64,000 nucleotides of DNA. It comes from Arenicola marina. Its lineage: Eukaryota > Annelida > Polychaeta > Arenicolidae. The DNA lies in assembly GCA_964019135.1 (NCBI GenBank), contig OZ025265.1, positions 3,038,496 through 3,102,495 on the forward strand, given 5' to 3'. Position numbers and translations under genes: made by a program. Shown here piece after piece: positions 39,001 through 47,529 of the stretch. Position 1 is the stretch's first letter. Each line of letters begins with the position of its first letter. The notes under the pieces were generated by a model that did not search any database, was not told the origin of the DNA, and worked only from the letters and a program-made list of their open reading frames with translations.

Positions 39001-42000
39001 CGTCTCGCCCTACCTCCCCTTCCCTTCACCCCCGTCTCGCCCTACCTCCCCTTCCCATCACCCCCGTCTCGCCCTACCTCCCCTTCCCTTCACCCCCGTC
39101 TCGCCCTACCTCCCCTTCCCATCACCCCCGTCTCGCCCTACCTCCCCTTCCCTTCACCCCGTCTCGCCCTACCTCCCCTTCCCATCACCCCCGTCTCGCC
39201 CTACCTCCCCTTCCCTTCACCCCCGTCTCGCCCTACCTCCCCTTCCCTTCACCCCCGTCTCGCCCTACCTCCCCTTCCCTTCACCCCCGTCTCGCCCTAC
39301 CTCCCCTTTCCTTCACCCTCGCGTAGTTTACTCTCCACTGTGTACTGGGGGTACCACTCACCATGCCCTTGCCTCGCGCCACCTCCCCGGCCGCGTAGTT
39401 TACTCTCCACTGTGTACTGGGGGTACCACTCACCATGCCCTTGCCTCGCGCCACCTCCCCGGCCGCGTAGTTTACTCTCCACTGTGTACTGGGGGTACCG
39501 CTCACCATGCCCTTGCCTCGCGCCACCTCCCCGGCCGCGTAGTTTACTCTCCACTGTGTACTGGGGGTACCACTCACCATGCCCTTGCCTCGCGCCACCT
39601 CCCCGGCCGCGTAGTTTACTCTCCACTGTGTACTGGGGGTACCACTCACCATGCCCTTGCCTCGCGCCACCTCCCCGGCCGCGTAGTTTACTCTCCACTG
39701 TGTACTGGGGGTACCACTCACCATGCCCTTGCCTCGCGCCACCTCCCCGGCCGGGTAGTAGTACGTGCCGTACTCCTTCCCGAGGCGCGCGCAGAGCTCC
39801 TCCTTCGAGTGGCAGTTTACGGTAGCCACGGTGGTCAGCTCGGCCAGCATGGCGGCCAGCTTGAGGGCCGAGGTGCCCTCCAGGCAGTCGCCGCCGTCCC
39901 CGCAGAAGGAGATCACCCATGGCAACGCGCCGTGCTCCTCGTCCTCGATCTCGGAGTCGAAGTTGCCGTCCCAGAGTTCCACGACGGGGACCCTGTTGTG
40001 GCGGAGGGCGTGTTTGACGAGCTCGCGCCGCGTCCGCTCGCCGTGGTATTTCTCACGCTGCGCGAGTAAAGAACAAACGTTACCATGGAGATGTGACGCC
40101 GAGGTTATCTCTTTTTCGCCAGGCAACGATGACGATATTTTTATCGCGACGGATACAATGTAGTCGAAAACTTGCCAGTATACTGACGCATTATAACGCA
40201 AAATGATATCGAAGCGCTCATGACAGATACCTAAGGCCCGTCTCACCGATCTTTTTGATCCAAACCACAAGTTTCAACGGGTATTATTAAAACTTACCTG
40301 AGGGTACATGACGAGGGACGGGTAGGAGCGGATGCCCTGCTGCCGACACAGAGCCCAGTCATCACCACAGTTCACAGCCCCAATGCGAACCACCCCCTCC
40401 AGTTCCTTGGCCACCTCCCGCCACTATAACAAACACATCACTGTAGTATTATGACGTAGTACTTGTCCAATGGACCTGGTGATCTATGAAAGTCATATGA
40501 ATTCAAGGGTAGAGACAAGTCATACCCCGGGGACATTCATATCAATATTATTTTATTAACATAATAATTACAGTTTTTTTCCATGGGTAAGAAGGGCAGC
40601 CTGTTATTTTATTTTCCAAACAAGTAGACATCGTTTGCCTAGGTTTGCATATACAATTGTCAGGTTATAGCTTACCGTAGGCGCCAAGTCGTGGCAATGT
40701 CCGCATCCCGGGGAATAGTAGTTTATAAACCAGATGTCCTCTGTATTGTCAACTGATTGCTCTGTGAACAAAATATGTATAATGTTGATAAGCAATCATG
40801 GTAAGGTACCTAATACACATACATTTTATGATATTTCCCCGATGCAGTGTTAATGCCTTTAAATGGGGAGCTGTTAAGTTAAAGTTACGAATTCAACTAA
40901 AAGTAAACATTGGAGGAGCGAGGCTGAACAAATTTGGCTGGAAAGGTTTGGTCAGTACAGAAACAGGGGCATTCAAACGCCATGCGCTGTGGCGCACGTT
41001 AGCGCAGTCGGTAGAACGTCGGATGTTGACCTAATAGATGGTTGAATTCCGGACTTGGGACAATGGGATGAAGATGACACGGATTCAGACAGTCCTGTCA
41101 TCTTCGAGGACAGACAGGTCGAATCCGGCTCCGATTGACCTTGTAACCCCTGTCTGCCCCCAACTGAGCTATGGATGCTCACATTTCCATTTTAACCAAG
41201 GCAACACTTTACATAATATATCAAAATCTAAATGTGCCATGCATTCATTGTATCATTGTCGGTCAATAGCGCTCGTTGACTTTTATATACCGACGTTAAA
41301 TCAAACTTTTATCGTATTTTATTCTGGATGACGAATGTTAACACTCACCGAAGTCAGTTTTGCTGAGCGTGATAATTTCGCGGTCATCGTCATATATGCC
41401 TGCAACAAAGTCATATCATGAATCAACATGTAAGTCTCGTTATTACACATTATCATTATATTATTTATATTACCCGGTCAACTTGGGACATAACGAGTGA
41501 AGGCGAGCCGGCATCACACCATCACATCCGCCAAGCATGTTGATGTGTTATCGATCTGTTTCCTGGCGATCTCCAGGTCTGACGATCATATTACTATCGA
41601 GAGGAATGCAGTCAATGAGACACTCAATCACAATCAGAATCTCGACCTTTGACAGACCGAATCCTGACAGCTGTCAGACCTTCTTCCCCACTCGATATTA
41701 TCTCACCGAGCTCTTGTTTGTAGAACGTGCAGCTCTGGTAGCCTCTACCATAACAATCATCAGACCCTCCTCCCCACCCAATAATATCCTACATTGTAGT
41801 ATCATCTGCCAAATGTCAATAATATGCAGCTGACTTCCTACTTGTAGAGCTTTCAGCCCTGATGGTCTCCACCCTAACAACAGTCGGGCTCTCCTTCCAT
41901 TAAGAAATAACTCAGATTCTATTGCGTTATCTTCATAATGCCCATAACCTCCCACCGAGCTCTTGCTTGCAGAATATCTAGCTCCGGTAACTTCTACACA

Positions 42001-44988
42001 GACGCTCATCAGGCCCTTCTCTCCCACTCAATAATATGTCAGACTCACCAATAGAAAAGCGTCTACTTCAACAACCGTCATACCCTCCTTCGTACTTCAT
42101 AAAAGCTTATACTCTGTTGCTTTTTGTTATGTCACTAACATCGCACTGAACTCCTTGTAGAATTCCCAGCTATTGTAACCTCTACTCAGACAACCATCAG
42201 ACCCTCCTTTTTACTCAATATTATCTGAGCCCTTATGTCATAGCTTTCTAGTACCCATAATATCTCACCGAAATCCTGCTTGTAGAACTTCCAGCTCTGG
42301 TAGCCTCTTCCCGAAGGTCCATCTTCCTTTAGGCCATCCTCGCCGTAGAGGTCGTATTTCTTCCGCAACTCCTCGTCCTTTAGCACCTCGTAGGCTCGGT
42401 TGATCTTCAGGAAGTTGTCGTGGGCATCAGGGTCGTCCTAGTTTGAAACGAAATGGATCAGTGTTTCAGGTCGCCTTTGTGCACACAAAGACTAAACTGG
42501 GTCAAGGAATTTCCATGGACGATGAACGGATGAAACATTCTCCAGATTAGGCGCCCGGAACCGGATGTGATATCGGTTGGTTGATTGTATATTCAGGACG
42601 CGTGAACCCCTTTTGGTCATATCGCGTCAATGAGAGAAGGAAAGGAGAGTGGAGCCATGTCCCCGGGGGTAACCCCCTACTCTTTGCGAAGACGGACATG
42701 GGAACTTTATCATGCGACCACACAGACATGGCCACATCGGGGCTCGAACCACCGATCCACGTGTGTTTAGGCTCTCAGATGGCCAGAGAGCTCGATGCGA
42801 GCGCTCTAACCCACTGAGCTACTGGGCTGGCTCCTTTGAAGTCAGGACTTATTGATCTGCGGTCTCGTAGCGGCTAACCACTACATCAGCGAGGCCCCCT
42901 CGCGCTCTAGGGTTAAACGCATGTCCGAGAGTGAAGGCCGCGCAGACAGGCACACACCGCCTGCCTGTCTGTTCGCGTGTGTCATAATCCTGTATTATTG
43001 ATAACCTGTCCAACGTGGCGGTGGGGCGCAAAATTTCAACAAGACTTTGCGGCCGTTAGTAGTAACTGTCAGCCATGAGACTATTGTTCGATATTATATA
43101 CTGTTGACGGGAAAGTACATAAAGCAATATATATTTCAAATAGTTGCTGTCTATGGCTTTCTATTCATGTTTCTTCTAGGTATGTTATGCACCGAATGGG
43201 ATTGCCTTTATCTTCAATTGTTGATAATACCATGAAAGCAGCCCAAAGTTTTTGTTTTTGATGAGCAGTGACACGACAAGTGTTCTTCTGTGGCTTCAAT
43301 AGGTCAATGTAATCAAAGTATCCGGCAAAAATAAAGATTACATACACAAATATATTTGGAGTAGTCAAAATCTGATATCCCAGTCTATTCTACATTCATC
43401 AATACGCCATTAACAATGCACCAAAAAGGTTTTATAACAATCCCATATATTTCTGTAACATCATTCGCACTGCGATAAAGTATGAAAGAAGCAGGTGCCA
43501 CTGTGAGCCTGGTGAGAGAGGCAGACACTGGCTCGATGGGCATCCGTAAGGTCACACCTGCACGACCGCCGACACAGTACAAAGGTGTCGTGCTTAAGGA
43601 TGATGCACCACTGTGACTATTCAACTGCGGGTCTTCATCACAGCTACAGCTAGCCCATGTCTCACGGTTTGGCCACCCACGTGTACAAGATGGCGGGAAG
43701 ACGCTCAAGTAAGTACGCTTCAGAACACACTAGCTACCACATTCTGTGTACATAACGCGGCAATAGTTGCGTCTGTCAATCTACCTCAATGATCTACCGG
43801 TAAACGAGTTTGACGACAGCTTAAAGAAGGTACCAGTCTGCCCCTTAAGTCAATACCTCTATTGATTCAGTCGCCTTTCCACCTCGTCGTACCAGATGCT
43901 GGCAGGATAACTTTAATCAATACGCGGCCTTTATTACGTCCGGCCTTGGGCAATGGCGCGCTTCAGTCTTGACATTGAATAAATGAAATCAATACTGCGA
44001 CACTTTACAATGACACTAGGAGGCTGTTTAAAGCCATCCTCGTTGGCAACAATGGAGTACCTCAGTGACATTCATCTTTGGGAGACCTAATTGGACCAGA
44101 CTAATCAATGGGACCGTGAAGCCGTGATTTTGTATACCCTAGTTATTAAATCAGGTAGTACTTTGTTTGTAAATACGAACCAGCGTTAGACTACATTGCT
44201 CATGTAATCCCTCATGTTTGAGTTTCATGTACTAATATGGACTGTATAGGCATGATGTAACTTTGCAAGAACAAATATGTATCACAAAAAATTGGTTACC
44301 AGTTTTCCTTCCAATCCCAGCGAACACACAACGTTCGCACAACGTTGGGTTTTGGTTGTAATCATGTCATCTTAAAGTTACTATCAGGACAACGTTGTTA
44401 CAACGTTTGTCACAAACATTAAACTAATATTTTCTAACTTATATTCCATAAAAATGAAACATTTGTCTTGCGTAGTGACTAATAAAAATTGATTGCGAGC
44501 AGCAGTTGTTATAGATACAAAATGGTGAGAAGTCGGGAGTGGACCTTTTCACAACGTTAGGACAAAGTACGTTAACCGAAAAATTAGTGTTCGGGCAACG
44601 TAAAGAAATCTATACATTTTCACGTGGTCACAACGTTACCGCAACAAAAAATAACGTTGTGGCGACGTTGTCATGCCGTTAACCTCTTTTCTGAGATGCT
44701 ACTATACACATGTTCAAGTTTTGTCACTGAAACTAGATTAAGGGCGCAATATTGCCAACATATTACAAAAGAGTACAAATTAGCTTGACCAAAACAAAAC
44801 GATCTAGTTGTACTGACCAAGTTTTTGTCTGGATGGGCCACCAAGGCGACCTTCTTGAAAGCCTTCCTGATTTCTTTGGCGGAGGCCTGTTTATCTACAC
44901 CCAGCAACTCGTAGAAGTCATCAGCCACGGAGAGAGACACACAGACCAAGAGGTTGACTAGGACCTGCAGCACCAGCGACGGCTTCAT
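20981..44988 (-). CDS. DNAJC10: DNAJC10 / ERdj5, ER-resident J-domain thioredoxin reductase (15 exons)
   Basis: Luminal ER disulfide reductase. It opens disulfides of misfolded glycoproteins and hands them to BiP for degradation, working with EDEM (family knowledge). Exons in transcript order: 44988-44818, 42437-42269, 41399-41349, 40761-40676, 40423-40298, 40057-39722, 33169-33080, 32523-32419, 31837-31589, 27583-27365, 26221-26066, 23682-23543, 22775-22574, 21921-21712, 21001-20981. They join in frame to 776 residues; human has 793. Visible parts are a signal peptide (about 1-22), a J domain with HPD at 52-54, and four thioredoxin active sites: CGHC 150-153, CPPC 463-466, CGPC 571-574, CGHC 685-688. 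Between the first and second lie two redox-inactive thioredoxin-like segments. The C-terminus is KDEL. Introns 2, 6 and 11 contain arrays built from their own splice donors. No ER stress element (CCAAT-N9-CCACG) was seen by eye upstream. Confidence 0.97.
21712..21921 (-). CDS. DNAJC10: DNAJC10 coding exon 14
   Basis: Residues 701-770. [31 protein letters not shown] and [12 protein letters not shown] complete the last thioredoxin domain. Acceptor GTTTCAG, donor AAG|GTATGG, phase 0. Confidence 0.95.
22392..22546 (-). mobile_element. tRNA-derived SINE, family 2, copy 2
   Basis: The - strand has a tRNA-like head, GTCATGGTTGGCGCACTAGA, a B-box-like GGGGTCAAGCCCGG, and a body ending in TTGCCCCAGTTCAGCCCTAG. 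It matches the copy at 7843 in body layout. Located in DNAJC10 intron 13. Confidence 0.65.
22574..22775 (-). CDS. DNAJC10: DNAJC10 coding exon 13 (fourth active site)
   Basis: Residues 633-700. [40 protein letters not shown]. The motif is CGHC where mammals have CGPC. Acceptor CCGCAG, donor AAG|GTAACA. Confidence 0.95.
23040..23410. repeat. AT-rich tandem array in DNAJC10 intron 12
   Basis: Degenerate repeats of an ACACTTTAATTTAATTGA-like unit of about 18 bases, with variants GGACACTTTACTTTAA. Almost pure A/T with spaced C. No coding content. Confidence 0.92.
23543..23682 (-). CDS. DNAJC10: DNAJC10 coding exon 12
   Basis: Residues 587-632, [20 protein letters not shown] then [11 protein letters not shown], the second half of the third thioredoxin domain. 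Acceptor CTGGTAG, donor CA|GTGAGT, phase 2, matching the phase of exon 13. Confidence 0.93.
23830..24650 (-). repeat. Donor-bearing minisatellite A in DNAJC10 intron 11
   Basis: Units of about 31-34 bases, CACATACCCTGGCCAGACCC / CCTCACCCCTTT on the + strand. On the - strand each unit reads TCTGGCCAGGGTATGTG. That is the 3' end of exon 11 plus its donor. AGCCCATCCCTCC and AGACCCCTCACC variants alternate in higher-order blocks. Confidence 0.95.
24650..26064 (-). repeat. Donor-bearing minisatellite B in DNAJC10 intron 11
   Basis: Units of about 30-34 bases, CCTTATCACCCCCGACACATACCCTG on the + strand (written in two parts: CCTTATCACCCCCG, then ACACATACCCTG). On the - strand it reads CAGGGTATGTGT followed by GGGGTGATAAGG, the sequence that runs from the real exon 11 donor into the intron. 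Poly-C runs vary in length. The array is flush against exon 11. A roughly 255-base block near 24780-25030 recurs near 25070-25320, so there is segmental duplication inside the array. Confidence 0.95.
26066..26221 (-). CDS. DNAJC10: DNAJC10 coding exon 11 (third active site)
   Basis: Residues 535-586. [33 protein letters not shown] and EWRSLAR. The motif is CGPC where mammals have CHPC. Donor AGG|GTATGT. Its last bases and donor are the seed of the arrays filling the next 2.2 kb. Confidence 0.95.
26233..26872. repeat. 32-bp array just upstream of the DNAJC10 exon 11 acceptor
   Basis: About 20 copies of a 32-bp unit, ACGCGGCGTATAAATCACAT then GGTGCAGGTGCG on the + strand, very homogeneous. It begins 12 bases from the exon 11 acceptor. 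The last unit's GCGACGCGG continues into the acceptor sequence. Confidence 0.96.
27365..27583 (-). CDS. DNAJC10: DNAJC10 coding exon 10 (second active site)
   Basis: Residues 462-534. It begins exactly with WCPPC, then [20 protein letters not shown] and YPTT, the cis-proline loop. Acceptor TTTCAG; the donor GAG|GTGGGG is somewhat weak. Confidence 0.95.
27812..31375. repeat. 33-bp AT-rich array in DNAJC10 intron 9
   Basis: Roughly 105 copies of a 33-bp unit, AGATCTACTTTACTTTGTAT then ATAGAAGAGATAT on the + strand. The left half carries AGATATAGATCT and the right half AGATCTAGATCT. A segment beginning near 29092 recurs almost unchanged at 29981, 889 bases on. The unit length is a multiple of three and has no stop in some frames, which gives long spurious open frames on both strands. 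Confidence 0.97.
31589..31837 (-). CDS. DNAJC10: DNAJC10 coding exon 9
   Basis: Residues 379-461. [20 protein letters not shown] with FPTFAVFK closes the inactive fold. Then [12 protein letters not shown] and PWFVDFYAP open the next thioredoxin domain. The donor CCG|GTCAGT falls directly before the active-site tryptophan. Confidence 0.95.
32419..32523 (-). CDS. DNAJC10: DNAJC10 coding exon 8
   Basis: Residues 344-378, start of the second inactive thioredoxin-like segment ([20 protein letters not shown]). Acceptor GTCTCAG, donor AAG|GTCAGT, phase 0. Confidence 0.92.
32530..32795. repeat. GGGTCACGGCAT repeats before DNAJC10 exon 8
   Basis: Degenerate 12/24-base repeats, GGGTCACGGCATGG and GGGTCAAGGCAGG. 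On the - strand these read as CTGACCC / CCGTGACCCCTGCC up to the acceptor of exon 8. The CTGAC form resembles a branch-point consensus. Confidence 0.9.
33080..33169 (-). CDS. DNAJC10: DNAJC10 coding exon 7
   Basis: Residues 314-343, [20 protein letters not shown], matching the SLDAKEI..V...LP block of mammals. Acceptor CATCAG; the donor AAG|GTCATG is weak but is the only one that keeps frame. It lies 6.5 kb from exon 6, across the giant 32-bp array. Confidence 0.88.
33418..39318. repeat. Giant 32-bp array filling DNAJC10 intron 6
   Basis: About 5.9 kb, roughly 184 copies, of CCCATCACCCCCGTCTCG then CCCTACCTCCCCTT (32 bases). CCCATCAC/CCCTTCAC and CCTACC/CCTCCC variants are arranged in higher-order patterns. 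The right part is more homogeneous than the left. On the - strand the unit contains GGGGAGGTAGGGCGAG, which matches exon 6 sequence at 14 of 16 positions. Confidence 0.98.
39319..39755 (-). repeat. DNAJC10: 72-bp tandem repeat containing the exon 6 donor, six copies
   Basis: Six copies of a 72-bp (24-codon) unit. On the - strand each reads GGGGAGGTGGCGCGAGGCAA, GGGCATG|GTGAGT, TACCCCCAGTACACAGTGG, AGAGTAAACTACGCG. The copy nearest the exon is the true exon 6 end. GT positions on the - strand are 39721, 39649, 39577, 39505, 39433 and 39361. Copies are almost identical; one has GTGAGC. Confidence 0.97.
39722..40057 (-). CDS. DNAJC10: DNAJC10 coding exon 6 (first inactive thioredoxin-like part)
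   Basis: Residues 202-313 in the shortest reading. It starts [14 protein letters not shown], includes VVELWDGNF and a [11 protein letters not shown] block, and ends [20 protein letters not shown]. The next 360 bases downstream are five more 72-bp copies, each with the same donor and open in frame. The true 3' end could therefore lie at any of six donors. The most upstream donor is chosen because it joins cleanly to exon 7 and best matches family length. Confidence 0.9.
40298..40423 (-). CDS. DNAJC10: DNAJC10 coding exon 5
   Basis: Residues 160-201. [20 protein letters not shown] is followed by the cis-proline loop GIRSYPSL, completing the first thioredoxin fold. Donor CAG|GTAAGT, phase 0. 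Confidence 0.95.
40676..40761 (-). CDS. DNAJC10: DNAJC10 coding exon 4 (first active site)
   Basis: Residues 131-159 with [19 protein letters not shown]. The motif is CGHC where mammals have CSHC. Acceptor TTCACAG, donor ACG|GTAAGC. Confidence 0.95.
40985..41060 (+). mobile_element. tRNA-like fragment in DNAJC10 intron 3
   Basis: GTTAGCGCAGTCGGTAGAAC and GGTTGAATTCC are placed like A- and B-boxes. The acceptor stem does not pair, so it is read as a SINE head and not a working tRNA. Confidence 0.45.
41349..41399 (-). CDS. DNAJC10: DNAJC10 coding exon 3 (51-bp exon)
   Basis: Residues 114-130, [17 protein letters not shown], equivalent to the IYDDDPEIITL linker of mammals. Acceptor TTGCAG, donor G|GTGAGT, phase 1 on both sides. 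Found by homology and phase because it is only 17 codons. Confidence 0.93.
41570..42268 (-). repeat. Diverged tandem copies of the exon 2 end plus donor in DNAJC10 intron 2
   Basis: The exon 2 end (TGGTAGCCTCT ... CTTGTAGAAC ... TCTCACCG on the + strand, donor at 42268) is echoed with donors near 42146, 42047, 41955, 41829 and 41706. Spacing is 92-126 bases. The copy at 41701 is the clearest: TATCTCACCGAG, TTGTAGAACGTGCAGCTCTG, GTAGCCTCTACC. Most copies keep the GT. Open frames are degraded. Confidence 0.85.
42269..42437 (-). CDS. DNAJC10: DNAJC10 coding exon 2 (J domain end)
   Basis: Residues 58-113. [20 protein letters not shown] and LRKKYD close the J domain, then a Gly-rich linker. The acceptor CTAG is short on pyrimidines. 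Donor G|GTGAGA, phase 1. The last about 55 bases plus donor are echoed five times in the following intron. Confidence 0.95.
42465..42905 (-). mobile_element. SINE family 2 copy interrupted by a family 1 SINE
   Basis: The left part, 42465-42574, has GGTCAAGGAATTTCC and CCAGATTAGGCGCCC. The right part, 42835-42905, has GAAGTCAGGACTTATTGATC and the tRNA-like head on the - strand. Together they make one family 2 element split by the insert at 42575-42834, in DNAJC10 intron 1. Confidence 0.7.
42575..42834 (-). mobile_element. tRNA-derived SINE, family 1, copy 2
   Basis: The - strand head reads AGCTCAGTGGGTTAGAGCGC (A-box) and TGGTTCGAGCCCCG (B-box), and the element ends at GTCCTGAATATACAATCAAC. 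It is full length and similar to the copy at 59112. Confidence 0.85.
44320..44690. repeat. ACAACGTT-rich segment in DNAJC10 intron 1
   Basis: About ten occurrences of the near-palindrome ACAACGTT or GCAACGT, several paired, as in ACAACGTTCGCACAACGTTG and ACAACGTTGTTACAACGTTT, within 370 bases just downstream of exon 1. It could be a degraded element end or a binding-site cluster. Confidence 0.8.
44818..44988 (-). CDS. DNAJC10: DNAJC10 coding exon 1 (signal peptide and J domain start)
   Basis: Residues 1-57. The hydrophobic leader [20 protein letters not shown] precedes [16 protein letters not shown] and the catalytic HPD. The donor TTG|GTCAGT interrupts the J domain right after HPDKNL, phase 0. 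Confidence 0.95.
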
Positions 44989-47529
44989 CGTCGTTTATAC
45001 ACAATGCTATTCCGACTGATTATATCGCACGGCACGGGCCACTGCAGGGCAATCGGCGTCTGCAAGGATCAAAGGACACGTGTTTAAAACAGAAGGGGCG
45101 ACGGCTGTATGAACAAAGGGTTCAGTTACAGGTGCTCGATCAGAGGAGTTGATGTGGCGACCACCTACTGCTTGGCCTGCTCTGAGCAGCTGCGGTTGGT
45201 AGGCAGGCTGAGATGTGGATCAACAGGGCATAGGTAAGAAACCGGCATCTGGGGCAAGTTCCACCCAACATTGTCTATAACAACTCAATAGACACAGCCT
45301 CACACATACAACGACCTCCAGTAAAGAGAACATTGCGCATTGGACAACCTCCCGTATGAGACAGCTTGATAAGACTTGTATAAGATATTGCATATGGTGT
45401 ATCTGCAATTCTAGCCATTGGTGAATTCCAAAGGTGAAGGCATATCTTACCCACTAAGCTTCCATAATTTTATTTTATACATGCTTACAGTGCCAAATTT
45501 ATATTTTAATAAGTTTAATTTAAGAATCCCTGGATCTATGATATTATTTTAGATCATCAGAATGATTTTGACACAGTGCAGAACAAGGAGACAATTTGTG
45601 AATCATTTACATGTCTTTGTTTCCCGAAGTTACACATGTTACAATCATCCACTAATCAGTACAGTGATGGTAGGCTTGGAGTTAACAAACATATGCTTGC
45701 ATTGCAAAGGTTTGTTTTCACAACCCAGTATGCTTTATTGGGGAATATATCTTGTAATCAATCCCTTGCAGGGGGTTAATACCTGAGACAATGCTTATAC
45801 ACAAGTGAGTATTGACAGATGGTAATTAAGACAATTTGGTGTGTGGGTTCAAGCATCCTGCATACTATCTGAAAATCAAACCATAATATACATGATTAGC
45901 CAGTGAAACAGCTGGCTCCCTTCTCTCATTTATTCATGACAGCATCAGCATCTGAATGATTGTCGGAATCTGTGTTTTAACCCACTCAAATGATGCTGTC
46001 TCCAGCTCTGCCCCTCTAAGCATTCTGTATTGATTTATTTACTAAAGAAAGTCTTACTTACCGGAATATCAGATTTACACAAAAGGTGTGAATAACAATG
46101 ACACACATTATTACACCCACATCTTAGCTCAGAGTGCTCAGAGCCAATTAGGTGCGACTGTGTAATGATGGGTTTAGACTATGTGCCAGTTGTATAATGA
46201 GCTACCATAGAAGCAACCAAAAGAAAAAAAGTTAAATCAAAATCAGCGTGTCATCCCAAAGATACAAGTTTAATACATGCAAATGCGAGTCTTGCAAGAA
46301 TTAAATAAAAAATTAACACATAACTCTTAGCGAGAAATAAACAAAGAGGGAAGATTTAATGTTTTCATTATTTCTGTGGTAAATATAACAATTAATTAAC
46401 CATATCACAAACCAATGAATATTGATTAGGCAAGACATATTTGACATATGTTAAAAATCCAATTATGCAATCCATGTGTCTTAATTTTAACTTCAACACA
46501 TGTTTAAATTATGGTTCTGTATGACAAACATAGGAGCTCTTTGCTATGATGCGTATCACCTTTTTCTGCGATAACCTTATTTGATCCGCTTAGAAGCCCC
46601 ATGCTAGAATATTATAGCGTAAATGGAGTAGGATAAAAAAGTTGTGTATCATTTTCAAAAGATAGGATGGAACTGCATGTTTTAACTAACTCATGACTGT
46701 AGATTAAGGTTAATAATTTTGAATTATACCAACATCTTTGCCAGTTCACCTGTGCACCCTGGCTGACAGCTACAGGCATGAGATTTCGGTGCACCGACGA
46801 GACAGCTGCAGGCTGCAAATGGCGATATCGGTCATTTGACAGAAGTCGATATATCTCGGTCAAATGGATATTAAATAAGTTGGATTTTCCTTTACCTTTA
46901 CAGCTTTCAAACAAGTAAATCTTTCAGATCACATCAATTATATATATGTACCTGCCGCCGTCTTTCCCTTTTCTGAGGCTTCCTTAAACTTCCTCACACT
47001 TCCTCGTTTTACTGATAGCCTTTACATACATACATACATCCTCTTCAGTCATTCAGGCGTTGCCTATGGACTGCTCTTCGTGTTCAAGATTTTCATTTAT
47101 TTGTGCTCAGTTATGAAAGGTACCGTAAACTGCCTATTTGAAGCCGCGGCTTATATTAGGAAGTTGGAGGTTCCACTTTCTGAGTTTGAGTCATAAGTCA
47201 GGGTGCGGCTTTAAATAGGGCCTTTTGCCGAAATAAAGTGAGCATGGCGAGACAAGCCACGGGGGGGGGGGGGGGGGTAATACAAAAATTACCGGGGTTG
47301 CCAAAATAATGTATTGCATCATAACGTCATACAGGTCACCAAGTTGGGAGATAATTCAACTTGAAAGCTGCGTCGTAAGATGTTCTTTTCCCCAGCATTG
47401 TGTTACCATGGCAATCAAGACTGACCATGAGCTACTTAAGGGTATGTTATTTATTACCTATTGTAGACCAATGATCAGAGGCCAGGTTTTAGGTGATATA
47501 AATTGATACAGCAGCCACCTACTGATACT

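Noticed and set aside
39765..40163. Open frame on the + strand opposite DNAJC10 exon 6
   Set aside because: Antisense shadow of a GC-rich coding exon; no homology.
43385..43708. 107-codon open frame on the - strand in DNAJC10 intron 1
   Set aside because: Mixed composition but no recognisable domain and no splice signals that fit the gene. It may be an unrecognised element fragment.
44989..45500. ER stress element expected upstream of DNAJC10
   Set aside because: I searched by eye for CCAAT-N9-CCACG, its complement and TGACGTG and found none. A CACGTG at 45077 alone is too weak to call.
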